Assembly: GCA_963734025.1 (NCBI GenBank)
Contig: CAVTFR010000002.1
Coordinates: 1 to 64,000, forward strand
From: JACVRW01 sp963734025
GTDB lineage: Bacteria; Actinomycetota; Thermoleophilia; Solirubrobacterales; Thermoleophilaceae
Reading direction: 5' to 3'
Length of the DNA: 64,000 bases
Within the stretch, counting starts at the first letter, position 1, and each line of letters begins with the position of its first letter. The notes under the pieces were generated by a model. The model was given only the letters and a program-made list of their open reading frames with translations. It was not told where the DNA came from and searched no databases. This document shows, one piece after another, positions 33,678 through 41,714 of this stretch. Made by a program: the position numbers and the translations under genes.

Positions 33678-34537
33678 TGGCCTTCGAGCTCGACGCGGTC
33701 GGGGTCGTCGGCGCGGGCTTCATGGGTTCGGGAATCGCGGAGTCGGCGGCCCGGGCCGGGCTCGCGGTGACGCTGCACGAGCCCGACGAGGCGCCGCTCG
33801 AGCGCTCGCGCGGGCGCATCGAGACGTCGGTCGCGCGGGCGGTCGAGGGAGGCAAGCTGAGCGCCGAGGAGGCCTCCGCGCTCGTCGACCGCATCGGATG
33901 GACGACCGACCCGAACGCGCTGGCGGGCGTGGACCTCGTCGTCGAGGCCGTGGTCGAGGACGCCGGCCTCAAGGGGCAGGTCTTCCAGACCCTCGACCGC
34001 CTGCTCGGCGAGGACGTGATCCTGGCGTCGAACACGTCCTCGATCCCGATCGCCCAGCTTGCCTCCTGGACCGACCATCCGCAGCGGGTGCTCGGCCTCC
34101 ACTTCTTCTCGCCCGTGCCCGTCATGAAGCTGGTCGAGGTGGTCGTCGCGCTCGACACCGACCCCGCCGTGGCCGAGCGCGCCGAGGACTTCGCGCGCCG
34201 GCTCGGCAAGCACCCGATCCGCACGAAGGACCGCTCGGGCTTCATCGTCAACATGCTGCTCGTCCCCTATCTGATGGCCGGCGTGCGCATGTACGAGGAC
34301 GGCTTCGCGAGCCGCGAGGACATCGACGAGGGCATGCGGCTCGGCTGCGGGCACCCGATGGGCCCGCTCACGCTCTGCGACTTCATCGGCCTCGATGTGC
34401 TCTATGCCGTCTGCGACTCGCTCTACGAGGAGTTCAAGCGGCCCGAGTACGCCCCGCCGCCGCTCCTCAAGCGCATGGTCGTCTCCGGCCACCACGGCCG
34501 CAAGACGGGACGCGGGTTCTACGAGTACGAGGGCTGA
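33677..34537 (+). CDS. 3-hydroxybutyryl-CoA dehydrogenase-like enzyme
   Basis: 286 residues. NAD-binding GAGFMGSGIAESAARAG at the N-terminus, then VVEAVVEDAGLKGQVF, SNTSSIPIAQLA, the catalytic His in HFFSPVPVMKLVEVV, and C-terminal DRSGFIVNMLLVPYLMAGVRM with GPLTLCDFIGLDV. It oxidises or reduces 3-hydroxyacyl-CoA (3-hydroxybutyryl-CoA dehydrogenase family), used in butyrate metabolism, beta-oxidation or polyhydroxyalkanoate routes. It is coupled to the HdeD gene through TGATG. The SnoaL gene downstream is convergent. The substrate chain length is not fixed by the sequence. Confidence 0.93.
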   Translation: MAFELDAVGVVGAGFMGSGIAESAARAGLAVTLHEPDEAPLERSRGRIETSVARAVEGGKLSAEEASALVDRIGWTTDPNALAGVDLVVEAVVEDAGLKGQVFQTLDRLLGEDVILASNTSSIPIAQLASWTDHPQRVLGLHFFSPVPVMKLVEVVVALDTDPAVAERAEDFARRLGKHPIRTKDRSGFIVNMLLVPYLMAGVRMYEDGFASREDIDEGMRLGCGHPMGPLTLCDFIGLDVLYAVCDSLYEEFKRPEYAPPPLLKRMVVSGHHGRKTGRGFYEYEG

Positions 34538-34538
34538 G

Positions 34539-34970
34539 TCAGGCGCCGGTCTCGCGGGCGGCCGCCATGGCCTCGTCCGGAGTCAGATACACGCGCACGC
34601 GCGCCACCCGCCCGTCGCGGATGCGGGCCACGTGGAAGATCGGGATCTTTCCGATGTCCACCTCGCTGCCCGCGCCGCGGGTGCGGGCGAGCATGCGGAT
34701 CAGCACCTCGTCGCCGTAGACCTCGAGGCCCTCGATCTCGATGTCCCCGAGCTCGATGATGTTCGCGACCTCTTCCTGGAGGAACTCGATCACGGCTTCG
34801 TAGCCGTTGTAGATCCGCGTCCCCGGCCACTCGGGCGAGTTCCACCACTCGATGTCGTCCGCGAAACAGAGGTCGGCGACTCCCTTGAAGTCGCCGGAGT
34901 TCCAGAGCTCGTATCCCCGCTGGACCAGCTCGAGCTCCTCGGGTGTCACGTTCTGTCTCGTCTGCGTCAC
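34539..34970 (-). CDS. SnoaL-like (NTF2-fold) protein
   Basis: 143 residues from the GTG at 34970 (VTQTRQNVTPEELELV). The NTF2-like pattern is clear: QRGYELWNSGDFKGVADLCFADDIEWWN, then a barrel with IEGLEVYGDEVLIRMLARTRG and IFHVARIRDGRVARVRVYLTPDEAMAA. SnoaL-like proteins act as isomerases, dehydratases or aldol cyclases, or as ligand-binding modules. No catalytic Asp/His pair can be assigned with confidence. It is convergent with the 3-hydroxybutyryl-CoA dehydrogenase gene and divergent from the 1089-residue flavoprotein gene, with only 44 bases between. Confidence 0.85.
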   Translation of the reverse strand: MTQTRQNVTPEELELVQRGYELWNSGDFKGVADLCFADDIEWWNSPEWPGTRIYNGYEAVIEFLQEEVANIIELGDIEIEGLEVYGDEVLIRMLARTRGAGSEVDIGKIPIFHVARIRDGRVARVRVYLTPDEAMAAARETGA

Positions 34971-35014
34971 CGGGATAGGATCGCAAAAACTTCGAACGGA
35001 ACTGGGACGGGGGC

Positions 35015-38000
35015 GTGAACGGCAGCGAGGCACGAAAAGAGATAGCCGTCCTGGGCGGCGGCGTCGGCGGCCTCACCGCGGCTTTCGAGCTGACAGCGAC
35101 CCCGGAGCTGCGCGCGCGCCACTCGGTCACCGTCTACCAGCTCGGATGGCGGCTCGGCGGCAAGGGGGCGAGCGGCCGCAACGCGGCTCGCTCGAACCGG
35201 ATCGAGGAGCACGGGCTGCATATCTGGTTCGGCTTCTACGACAACGCCTTCCGGCTGATGCGCGACGCGTACGCGGAGCTGGGCCGCGAGCCCGGCGCCC
35301 CGCTCGCGAGCTTCGACGACGCGTTCAAGCCCTGCGACCGGCTCGTCCTCTACGACCGCCAGGGCGACGGCTGGTACGGCCATTCCTTCGACTGCCCGAG
35401 CAACTTCCTGCGCCCCGGCGACGGCGGCGAGCTGCCCACCTTCTGGGAGATCGTCGCCGAGGCCTGCGGCTTCGCGCTGAAGGGCTGGCGCATGCTGCGG
35501 GAGGCGGGGCTCGTCGAGCTCGACGACGTGGACGTTCCGTTCGTGCCCGACTGGTTCGAGAACCTCGCCGGGGAGCTTGCGGCGGACCTGCTCGAACTGC
35601 CGGTCGACAGCGCCGAGCGGCTGCTCGGCGTGGCCGAACGGCTCGCCCGCACGCGCGCCGGCGCGACCGATCACCGGCTGCCGCTCGAGGCGGTTCAGCC
35701 CGCGCTCCTCGTGCGGCTGCTGAAGAGCTTCCGCGACTGGCTCTGGCTCGTGGTCAGGGCCGGCTGCGACGACGAGCCGCGCCTGCGTTTCTTCTTCACC
35801 GCCGTCGACGCGGGCGTGTCGACGCTTGCGGGCATCGTCGAGGACGGCGTGCTGGAGCATGGCTTCGAGGCGATCAACGACGAGGAGTGGTCGGCCTGGC
35901 TCGCCCGCCACGGCGCCAAGGAGATCACGATCGGGCGCACGCCCGAGGAGCGCGCGCCCGTGCTGCGCTCCGTCTATGACGTCGCCTTCGGCTACCCGGG
36001 CGGCTCGATCGCCGCCGCCGACGTGGCGGCCGGGACCGCCACCAGCGATCTGCTGCGGCTCGCCTTCAGCTACCGCGGTTCGATCATGTACAAGATGCAG
36101 GCGGGCATGGGCGACGCGGTCTTCACGCCGCTCTACGAGGCCCTGCGCGCCCGCGGCGTCAAGTTCAAGTTCTTCCACGCCGTCACCGCCCTGAGGCTCG
36201 GCAAGGACGAGCGCGGCCGTCCGCTCAACCGCGTCGACGGGATCGAGCTGGTCGAGCAGGCGCAGCTCGCGCCCGGCCTCGCCGAATACCACCCGCTCCA
36301 GGGAGTCGAGGGACTCGAGTGCTGGCCGAGCACGCCGCTCTGGGACCAGCTCGAGCCAAGCGCCGAGGGCCACGAGTTCGAGCTCGTCACCGACCCTCTC
36401 AAGGCGGGCACGAAGACGCTCGCGCGCTCGCGCCCCGGCGAGGACGGGGACTTCGACGAGGTGGTGCTCGCTATCCCGGTCGGCGCGCTGGAGCCGATCT
36501 GCAAGGAGCTGATCGAGCACGACGAGCGCTTCGCGGCCGGCATCCACAACGCGGTGACCGTGCAGACGCAGGCTTTCCAGGTGTGGGCGAACCGGAGCGC
36601 GGCCGAGCTCGGCTGGGACTACGACGAGAACTCGGTCGCCGGCTGCTACGTCGAGCCGCTCGACACCTACTGCGACATGAGCCACTTGCTCCCGCGCGAG
36701 TCGTGGCCGGCGGGCGACGACGTGCGGACGATCGGCTACTTCTGCGGCGTTCTCGACGAGGTCAAGGGCGAGACTCCCGAGGAGGCGACCGCGCGCGTCA
36801 AGCGCCACGCGATCGACTTCATGGAGAACGACATGGCCGCCCTGTGGCCGCGCGCCCGCCGGCCGGACGGGTCGTTCGACTGGAGCGTGCTCGTCGACGG
36901 TGAGGGCGGCAGCGGGCCGGAGCGCTTCGACGCCCAGTACTGGCGCGCCAACGTCACCCCCAGCGAGCGCTACGTGCTGACCCCGGCGGGCTCGGTCAAG
37001 CACCGGCTGCCGTCCGGGCACAGCGGCTTCGAGAACCTCGCCCTGGCGGGCGACTGGACGAGCAACGGCATCGACGGCGGCTGCGTCGAGGCCGCCGTGA
37101 TCTCGGGCATCGAGGCTGCCGAGAGCATCACCGGCGTCGTCCACTCGATCCCCGGCCGCGACCCGAGCTGGCTGCGCCCGCGCTCGCTCGAGCTGCCGCC
37201 CTACGTGGAGTACGGCGGGCGCGCCACGACGCCGCCGCCCTTCCTGAGCACCGGCGGCAAGATGCGCGGCTTCGTGCTCGAGGGCGACGGAGAGCGCATC
37301 GCCGACCTCGTCAAGCGCATGTTCGACGTCCCCGCGGGCGGCGCGACCGAGTACCGCTCGCTCGGCTCGAACGTGCTGCTCCTGCTGGGCGGCTTCGAGC
37401 ACGTCTCCTGCCTCACGCCGCCGTTCGACCGCTGGGGCTCGGTGGCGGAGATCATGGCGTCGTTCTGGATCCCGGTGATGGCGGGCCGGGATCTCGGCCC
37501 GACCTTCCTCGCGGAGCGGCTCGTGCTCGCCGTCCCGTACATCTTCGTCGACAACCCGATGTCCTACCTGGGCGGCCGCGAGACCTACGGCTACGCGAAG
37601 ACGATGGCGCAGTTCCACCCCGACGACGCCGTCGGCGAGCGCGTGACGATGGAGACCTTCGGCGGCAACTTCGGCCGAAACGAGGGAGCCGCCTGGCGCC
37701 CCTTCCTCGAGGTCGAGGAGGTCGGTGCGCACAACGGCTCGCAGGAGCGGCCGCTCGAGGGCCCGGCCGGGCTCGTGCGCCGGCTCGTCGGCGACCTGCC
37801 CCCCGTGAACGCCGAGGGCGAGATCGTGCTGGCGGACATCCGGCTGACCGCCGAGCTCGTGGAGGGCATGCTCGACGGGCGCGTGTACCAGCTCTTCCTC
37901 AAGCAGTTCCGCGACGCGGAGGACGGCACGCGCGCGTGCTACCAGTCGGTCGTCGAGGCGCCCTGCCAGGTCCTGCGCGTGTCGAACAAGCTGGTCGGCC

Positions 38001-38284
38001 GTGACGCCGACGTGACGATCCACCAGCTCGACAGCCACCCGATCGGCCAGGAGCTCGGCGTGACGAGCCAACGGGCGCAGATCGTCTTCGACGCCGAGCT
38101 CGACATGATCGTGGAGCACGGCGTCGAAGTGGCCCGGCCGGCCTCCGCGCTGCCCGCGAGCGGACCCGGGGCGGCGCTCGCCGGCAACGGCTACACGAGC
38201 TTCATCGAGGTCACCGCGCGGCGCGCCTGGCGCGAGCTCACGGGCATCGAGCGCGCCCTGCTGAGCCGTTTTCGCAGGGGCTGA
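35015..38284 (+). CDS. two-part protein: FAD-dependent oxidoreductase plus acetoacetate-decarboxylase-like domain
   Basis: 1089 residues, GTG start. N-terminal half (~1-705): dinucleotide loop AVLGGGVGGLTAAFEL, YQLGWRLGGKGASGRN, EEHGLHIWFGFYDNAFRLMR and the C-terminal FAD segment FENLALAGDWTSNGIDGGCVEAA. This is the phytoene-desaturase/amine-oxidase/squalene-associated FAD family. C-terminal half (~745-1089): YLGGRETYGYAKTMAQF (~850-866) is the acetoacetate-decarboxylase-like 'GGRE.wG.pK' motif. The two halves are joined by a Pro-rich linker. A hydrophobic substrate (carotenoid, fatty acid or polyketide) handled first by oxidation and then by the second domain is plausible, but the product is unknown. 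No frameshift is seen across 3.2 kb. Confidence 0.85.
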   Translation: MNGSEARKEIAVLGGGVGGLTAAFELTATPELRARHSVTVYQLGWRLGGKGASGRNAARSNRIEEHGLHIWFGFYDNAFRLMRDAYAELGREPGAPLASFDDAFKPCDRLVLYDRQGDGWYGHSFDCPSNFLRPGDGGELPTFWEIVAEACGFALKGWRMLREAGLVELDDVDVPFVPDWFENLAGELAADLLELPVDSAERLLGVAERLARTRAGATDHRLPLEAVQPALLVRLLKSFRDWLWLVVRAGCDDEPRLRFFFTAVDAGVSTLAGIVEDGVLEHGFEAINDEEWSAWLARHGAKEITIGRTPEERAPVLRSVYDVAFGYPGGSIAAADVAAGTATSDLLRLAFSYRGSIMYKMQAGMGDAVFTPLYEALRARGVKFKFFHAVTALRLGKDERGRPLNRVDGIELVEQAQLAPGLAEYHPLQGVEGLECWPSTPLWDQLEPSAEGHEFELVTDPLKAGTKTLARSRPGEDGDFDEVVLAIPVGALEPICKELIEHDERFAAGIHNAVTVQTQAFQVWANRSAAELGWDYDENSVAGCYVEPLDTYCDMSHLLPRESWPAGDDVRTIGYFCGVLDEVKGETPEEATARVKRHAIDFMENDMAALWPRARRPDGSFDWSVLVDGEGGSGPERFDAQYWRANVTPSERYVLTPAGSVKHRLPSGHSGFENLALAGDWTSNGIDGGCVEAAVISGIEAAESITGVVHSIPGRDPSWLRPRSLELPPYVEYGGRATTPPPFLSTGGKMRGFVLEGDGERIADLVKRMFDVPAGGATEYRSLGSNVLLLLGGFEHVSCLTPPFDRWGSVAEIMASFWIPVMAGRDLGPTFLAERLVLAVPYIFVDNPMSYLGGRETYGYAKTMAQFHPDDAVGERVTMETFGGNFGRNEGAAWRPFLEVEEVGAHNGSQERPLEGPAGLVRRLVGDLPPVNAEGEIVLADIRLTAELVEGMLDGRVYQLFLKQFRDAEDGTRACYQSVVEAPCQVLRVSNKLVGRDADVTIHQLDSHPIGQELGVTSQRAQIVFDAELDMIVEHGVEVARPASALPASGPGAALAGNGYTSFIEVTARRAWRELTGIERALLSRFRRG

Positions 38285-38285
38285 G

Positions 38286-38498
38286 TCAGCGCGTCTCGAC
38301 GGGCGCGTGCTTGGCGGTCGCGCCGCCGGTTCCCGCGTGCGGGGCTCGCTTGGCCGCCGGGCCGTCACCCGAGGTGAGGTCGAGGGAGGCGCCGTCCACC
38401 GCGGCGTAGGTGAGCGTCGCGCCGCCTGCGCCGATGACGAACGCGAGCAGCGGCACGAGCAGAGCCCGGGAGTTGGGGAGGTTCAGTACTTGCTCCAT
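38286..38498 (-). CDS. small membrane-anchored protein
   Basis: 70 residues: MEQVLNLPNSRALLVPLLAFVIGAGG then TLTYAAVDGASLDLTS and a hydrophilic Ala/Pro-rich tail (KRAPHAGTGGATAKHAPVETR). One TM helix (residues ~12-33) and a polar C-terminus. No family recognised. It starts 44 bases downstream of the MFS stop on the same strand, and the stop is one base from the flavoprotein stop (convergent). The ribosome site is weak (ACCGGGAC). Kept because frame, composition and spacing are gene-like. Confidence 0.55.
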   Translation of the reverse strand: MEQVLNLPNSRALLVPLLAFVIGAGGATLTYAAVDGASLDLTSGDGPAAKRAPHAGTGGATAKHAPVETR

Positions 38499-38542
38499 GT
38501 CCCGGTTGTAGCGACGCTCCGACGCGGCGACTGCGACCGTCG

Positions 38543-39775
38543 TCACACTGGCGGCGGCGAGTGCGAGACCGGCTCGGGCATGCCGTGGCGGAGGATCCAG
38601 AGAGCCGGGCCCACCACCAGCAGCGTGCCTCCGATCGCGAGCGCCGCCACCCCGAGGGCCGACAGCGCAAGCCCGCCCAGCAACGCCAGCCCGGCCCCGG
38701 TCGCACCGGAGAGCAGGTCGTTGAAGCCGAGCAGCCGGCCACGCTCCGACGGAACCGTGAGGTCGGCGAGCTCGGCGGTGGCCGCGACGAAGGAGAGGTT
38801 CCAGCCAAGGCCGAGCCCGAACAGCGCGACCGCGGTGGCGGGCACGCTCTCGACCCAGAGCAGGCTGATCACCGAGACGGCCATCACGAACAGCCCGCCG
38901 GCGAGCGACGGCGTGCGGCCGATGCGGTCGATCAGGTCGCCGATCACGATCACGAGCGCGTACATGCCGATCACGTGCGCGCCGATGATCGGGAAGACGT
39001 CGTGGCCCTCGTGCCCGTGGTGATCGACCACGACCGCGCCGGTGAGCGTCATGACGCCGACCATCACCGCGAAGCTCGCCTGCGCCGCGATCAGCGCGGG
39101 GATCACGCCCGGACGGGCGAGCAGCTCGCGAAGCGGCGTGGCGCTCGCGCCGGCGTCGGGCGCGGGCTCCTGCTCCAGCAGCTCGGCGATCCGGCGCGGG
39201 TCCGGCCGCACGGCCGACACGAGCGCGCAGCCCACCAACATGAAGGCGCCGGCCGCGAGCCAGAGCGGCGCGAGCGCCTCGCCGTCGAGGTCGCGGCCGG
39301 CGAGCAGTGGGCTGAACACCGCGGGCCCGAGGATCGCACCGAACACGGCGCCGAACAGGACGAGCGCGATACCGCGGGCGCGCCGCTCGGGCGGGTACAT
39401 GTCGCCGGCAGCTGTGCGTGACAGGAGCGCGACCCCGCTGGCCGCACCCACGAGCATCAGACCGCCGAGCACGGCCGGGGCCAGCTCGCTCGCGCTCCCC
39501 AGCGCGGCCAGGCCGCAGCCGGCGGCGCCCGTGAGGTAGCCGGCGGCGAGCACCGGCACGCGGCCGACGCGATCCATCGCCCTGCCCGCCGGAAGCGCGG
39601 CGAGCGCCCCCGAGGCCAGCACGATCGCCGGCCCGAGGCCGAGCAGCCCCTCGACGTCGAGGACGATCACGAGGGTGAGGGACGCCACGGCCGCGGACAG
39701 CTGCAGCATGGCCGAGTTGCTGGCGAGCGCCGCCGACAGCAGGAAGGTGTTGCGGCGGACGGGAAGCTCGTCCAT
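38543..39775 (-). CDS. MFS transporter (12 TM)
   Basis: 410 residues with 12 hydrophobic helices. VRRNTFLLSAALASNSAMLQLSAAVAS leads into LPAGRAMDRVGRVPVLAAGYLTG (motif A region), and the second half has IGDLIDRIGRTPSLAGGLF, the matching motif A copy. A His-rich loop, VVDHHGHEGHDVFP (mid protein), is unusual and could bind metal. It resembles small-molecule exporters of the DHA1/multidrug type. Three bases separate its start from the azlD stop, so it is probably in the same run as azlCD. Substrate unknown. Confidence 0.87.
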   Translation of the reverse strand: MDELPVRRNTFLLSAALASNSAMLQLSAAVASLTLVIVLDVEGLLGLGPAIVLASGALAALPAGRAMDRVGRVPVLAAGYLTGAAGCGLAALGSASELAPAVLGGLMLVGAASGVALLSRTAAGDMYPPERRARGIALVLFGAVFGAILGPAVFSPLLAGRDLDGEALAPLWLAAGAFMLVGCALVSAVRPDPRRIAELLEQEPAPDAGASATPLRELLARPGVIPALIAAQASFAVMVGVMTLTGAVVVDHHGHEGHDVFPIIGAHVIGMYALVIVIGDLIDRIGRTPSLAGGLFVMAVSVISLLWVESVPATAVALFGLGLGWNLSFVAATAELADLTVPSERGRLLGFNDLLSGATGAGLALLGGLALSALGVAALAIGGTLLVVGPALWILRHGMPEPVSHSPPPV

Positions 39776-39778
39776 GCC

Positions 39779-40081
39779 TCAGAGGGCGCGCAGGCCCGCG
39801 GTCAGCGCCGCAGCCACCACGACGCATGCGACGATCGAACCCGTGCGCCAGGCGACGAGCCCGCCGGCCAGGACGCCCGCGGTCTCGGCGCCGACGACGA
39901 GCCGTGAGCCCTCGGCGAAGGCCTGCGTGAAGACGAGCGCGGCCAGCAGGGCCGGCGCGAGCAGCACGATCACGCTCGTCACCCAGAGCGGCAGGGTGCG
40001 GCCACCGAGCGCGATCGGGCCGACCGCCTTGAGCGCTGCCGTGACAAGGGCGCAGCCGCCGATCAGAATCGCCGCGCTCAG
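39779..40081 (-). CDS. azlD: AzlD branched-chain amino acid export subunit
   Basis: About 100 residues, LSAAILIGGCALVTAALKAVGP at the N-terminus, then LPLWVTSVIVLLAPALLAALVFTQAF and VVGAETAGVLAGGLVAWRTGSIV: 3 to 4 TM helices, AzlD family. No ATG, GTG or TTG precedes the family-conserved N-terminus in frame; the best start is a CTG at 40081 that overlaps the azlC stop (CTGA), with GAGGGGG upstream. A shorter GTG start (39982) would lose a third of the protein. It forms the branched-chain amino acid (or related) exporter with AzlC. Confidence 0.85.
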   Translation of the reverse strand: MSAAILIGGCALVTAALKAVGPIALGGRTLPLWVTSVIVLLAPALLAALVFTQAFAEGSRLVVGAETAGVLAGGLVAWRTGSIVACVVVAAALTAGLRAL

Positions 40082-40794
40082 CGGGCTGCCCCCTCGGGCT
40101 CCTGTGCCTCCGCGACCGCGGCCTGCGCCGAGCGCGTGAGCCCGACGAGCGCCGCGACGCTCGCAACGAGCACCGGTACCCCCGCCGGTGCGAACGGGAC
40201 GAGTGCCAGCGCTATCCCTGCTCCGAGCACGGCCACGCCCACCGCCCGCCGCGTGCGCGCCTCGGCGAGCAGCAGGCCGAGGAAGAAGGCCGGGTAGATG
40301 GCGTCGAGCCCGAGGGCGTCGGGATCACCGAGGGCATCGCCGCCGAGGGCGCCGGCGATCGTGCCGGCCTGCCAGGCCACGTACTGAGCCGCGGACGCGC
40401 CGAAGAGGAGCCAGCGGTCGAAGGTCCCGTCGCCGCGACCGGCGAGCGCCCAGGACGCGTCGACCACCGCCTGGCCCTGTGCAGCGCGCTTGAGCGGGCC
40501 ACCAGGCAGCGACGGCCCGAGCGCCGCGCCCATCGGCAGGAAGCGCGAGTTCATCAGCGCAGCCGCGCCGATTGCGGCGCCGACCGTCCCGCCCCCGCCG
40601 ATGATCGCGATGGCGGCGAACTGAGCCGAGCCCGCGAACACGATCACGGACATCACGATCGCCGCAAGCGCCGAGAGGCCCGCGTCCTGCGCCACCACCC
40701 CGAAGGAGACCGACAGCAGGAAGCCCGCTATCGCGAACGGGATGCCCTGTCGCACCCCCGCGCGGAAGGCCCGGCCGGCGGAGGGCTCCGTCAA
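40078..40794 (-). CDS. azlC: AzlC branched-chain amino acid permease
   Basis: 238 residues, FRAGVRQGIPFAIAGFLLSVSFGVVAQDAGLS, then VMSVIVFAGSAQFAAIAIIGGGG and LMNSRFLPMGAALGPSL, with VVDASWALA. These are the AzlC family blocks (the 'FAGSAQF' and 'N.R...M...L' motifs). The membrane protein works with AzlD to export branched-chain amino acids or analogues. It overlaps the upstream small membrane protein (ATGA) and the azlD start. The leucine-type catabolic operon lies 5 kb away but is separate. Confidence 0.93.
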   Translation of the reverse strand: MTEPSAGRAFRAGVRQGIPFAIAGFLLSVSFGVVAQDAGLSALAAIVMSVIVFAGSAQFAAIAIIGGGGTVGAAIGAAALMNSRFLPMGAALGPSLPGGPLKRAAQGQAVVDASWALAGRGDGTFDRWLLFGASAAQYVAWQAGTIAGALGGDALGDPDALGLDAIYPAFFLGLLLAEARTRRAVGVAVLGAGIALALVPFAPAGVPVLVASVAALVGLTRSAQAAVAEAQEPEGAAR

Positions 40795-41006
40795 GACACC
40801 GAGCGGCGAAACAGGAAGGCGCAGATGACGGCCACCACGAGCGCGAGCACCGGAATGGCGTACCCGATCACGCCCACGATCGCGAGCACGAGCCCGACGA
40901 CGGCCACGACGCCCGCGGCGCCGCCGGCCACTACCAGCCGGTATGCGCGTTGTTCACGCGATCGCCTGGAAGGAACGCGGCCGGAGCTCGGTGTCAAATC
41001 GCCCAT
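40791..41006 (-). CDS. small membrane protein upstream of azlC
   Basis: 71 residues: basic N-terminus (RVPSRRSREQRAYRLVVAGG), then two hydrophobic helices (GVVAVVGLVLAIVGVIGYAIP and VLALVVAVICAFLF) and RRSVS. A hypothetical two-helix protein of a type common in actinobacteria. Its stop overlaps the azlC start (ATGA), so it is the first gene of the azlCD run. It may be unrelated to transport. Confidence 0.7.
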   Translation of the reverse strand: MGDLTPSSGRVPSRRSREQRAYRLVVAGGAAGVVAVVGLVLAIVGVIGYAIPVLALVVAVICAFLFRRSVS

Positions 41007-41057
41007 GCCCTAACCGTACCGGGCGATGGCGACCGGGCCGGCAGCTAGCTTCGCTGC

Positions 41058-41711
41058 GTGCTCTCGTTCGCCCGGCGCGAGCCCTCCGCGACGCTCCTCG
41101 CCGCACAGCTGCTTGCCCTGCTCGTCTACCCGCTCCTGGACGACAGCGGCGCTGCCCGCGCGATCTTCAGCGTGTTCGGCATCGCGATCCTCGTGCTCGT
41201 GCTGCTCGCCGTACGCAGTTCGCCTGGGCCGATCTGGGTCGTGGTCCTGCTCGGCATCCCGGCCACCATCCTGCTCATGATCCAGGCGATCACCGGCAGC
41301 GACGATCTGCTGCCCTACTCGTCGGCACTCGAGGCCGTCATCTACTTCTACGCGGCCGGCGCCCTGATCGCGTACATGCTCGCCGACCCTGACATCACCC
41401 GCGACGAGCTGTTCGCCGTCGGTGCGACCTTCACGCTCGTCGCCTGGGCCTTCGCCTACACCTACACCGTCTGCCAGGCGATCGAGCCGGGCAGCTTCAC
41501 CGCGGCCGTCGACCCGGACGCCGGCCGCACCTGGATGGAGCTGCTCTTCCTGAGCTTCACGACGCTGTCTAGCACCGGGCTCAGCGACGTCGTCCCGATC
41601 AAGCCGTTCGCGCGCAGCCTCGTGATGTTCGAGCAGGTCGCGGGGGTCGGCTACATCGCGATGATCGTATCCCGGCTCGTGGGCCTGACCGTGCTGCGCC
41701 ACGCGCGCTGA
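41058..41711 (+). CDS. two-TM ion-channel protein with altered filter
   Basis: 217 residues, GTG start. Five to six hydrophobic segments, the last two flanking a pore loop, FTTLSSTGLSDVVPIKP (~168-183). This aligns with the K+-channel filter region (TLTTVGYGDVVP), with SSTGLSD (171-177) in place of TVGYGD. This form is found in actinobacterial 'ion channel family' proteins. The Gly-Tyr-Gly core is absent, so K+ selectivity is doubtful. It stands alone on the plus strand, convergent with an M20 peptidase gene. The role may be osmotic or unrelated to K+. Confidence 0.8.
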   Translation: MLSFARREPSATLLAAQLLALLVYPLLDDSGAARAIFSVFGIAILVLVLLAVRSSPGPIWVVVLLGIPATILLMIQAITGSDDLLPYSSALEAVIYFYAAGALIAYMLADPDITRDELFAVGATFTLVAWAFAYTYTVCQAIEPGSFTAAVDPDAGRTWMELLFLSFTTLSSTGLSDVVPIKPFARSLVMFEQVAGVGYIAMIVSRLVGLTVLRHAR

Positions 41712-41714
41712 GCG

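Noticed and set aside
34967..38368. Long minus-strand open frame of 1133 codons opposite the 1089-residue flavoprotein gene
   Set aside because: Sequence is Arg/Ala/Gly-rich with no family pattern. The plus-strand frame has clear FAD and ADC motifs. Such mirror frames are common at about 70 % G+C.
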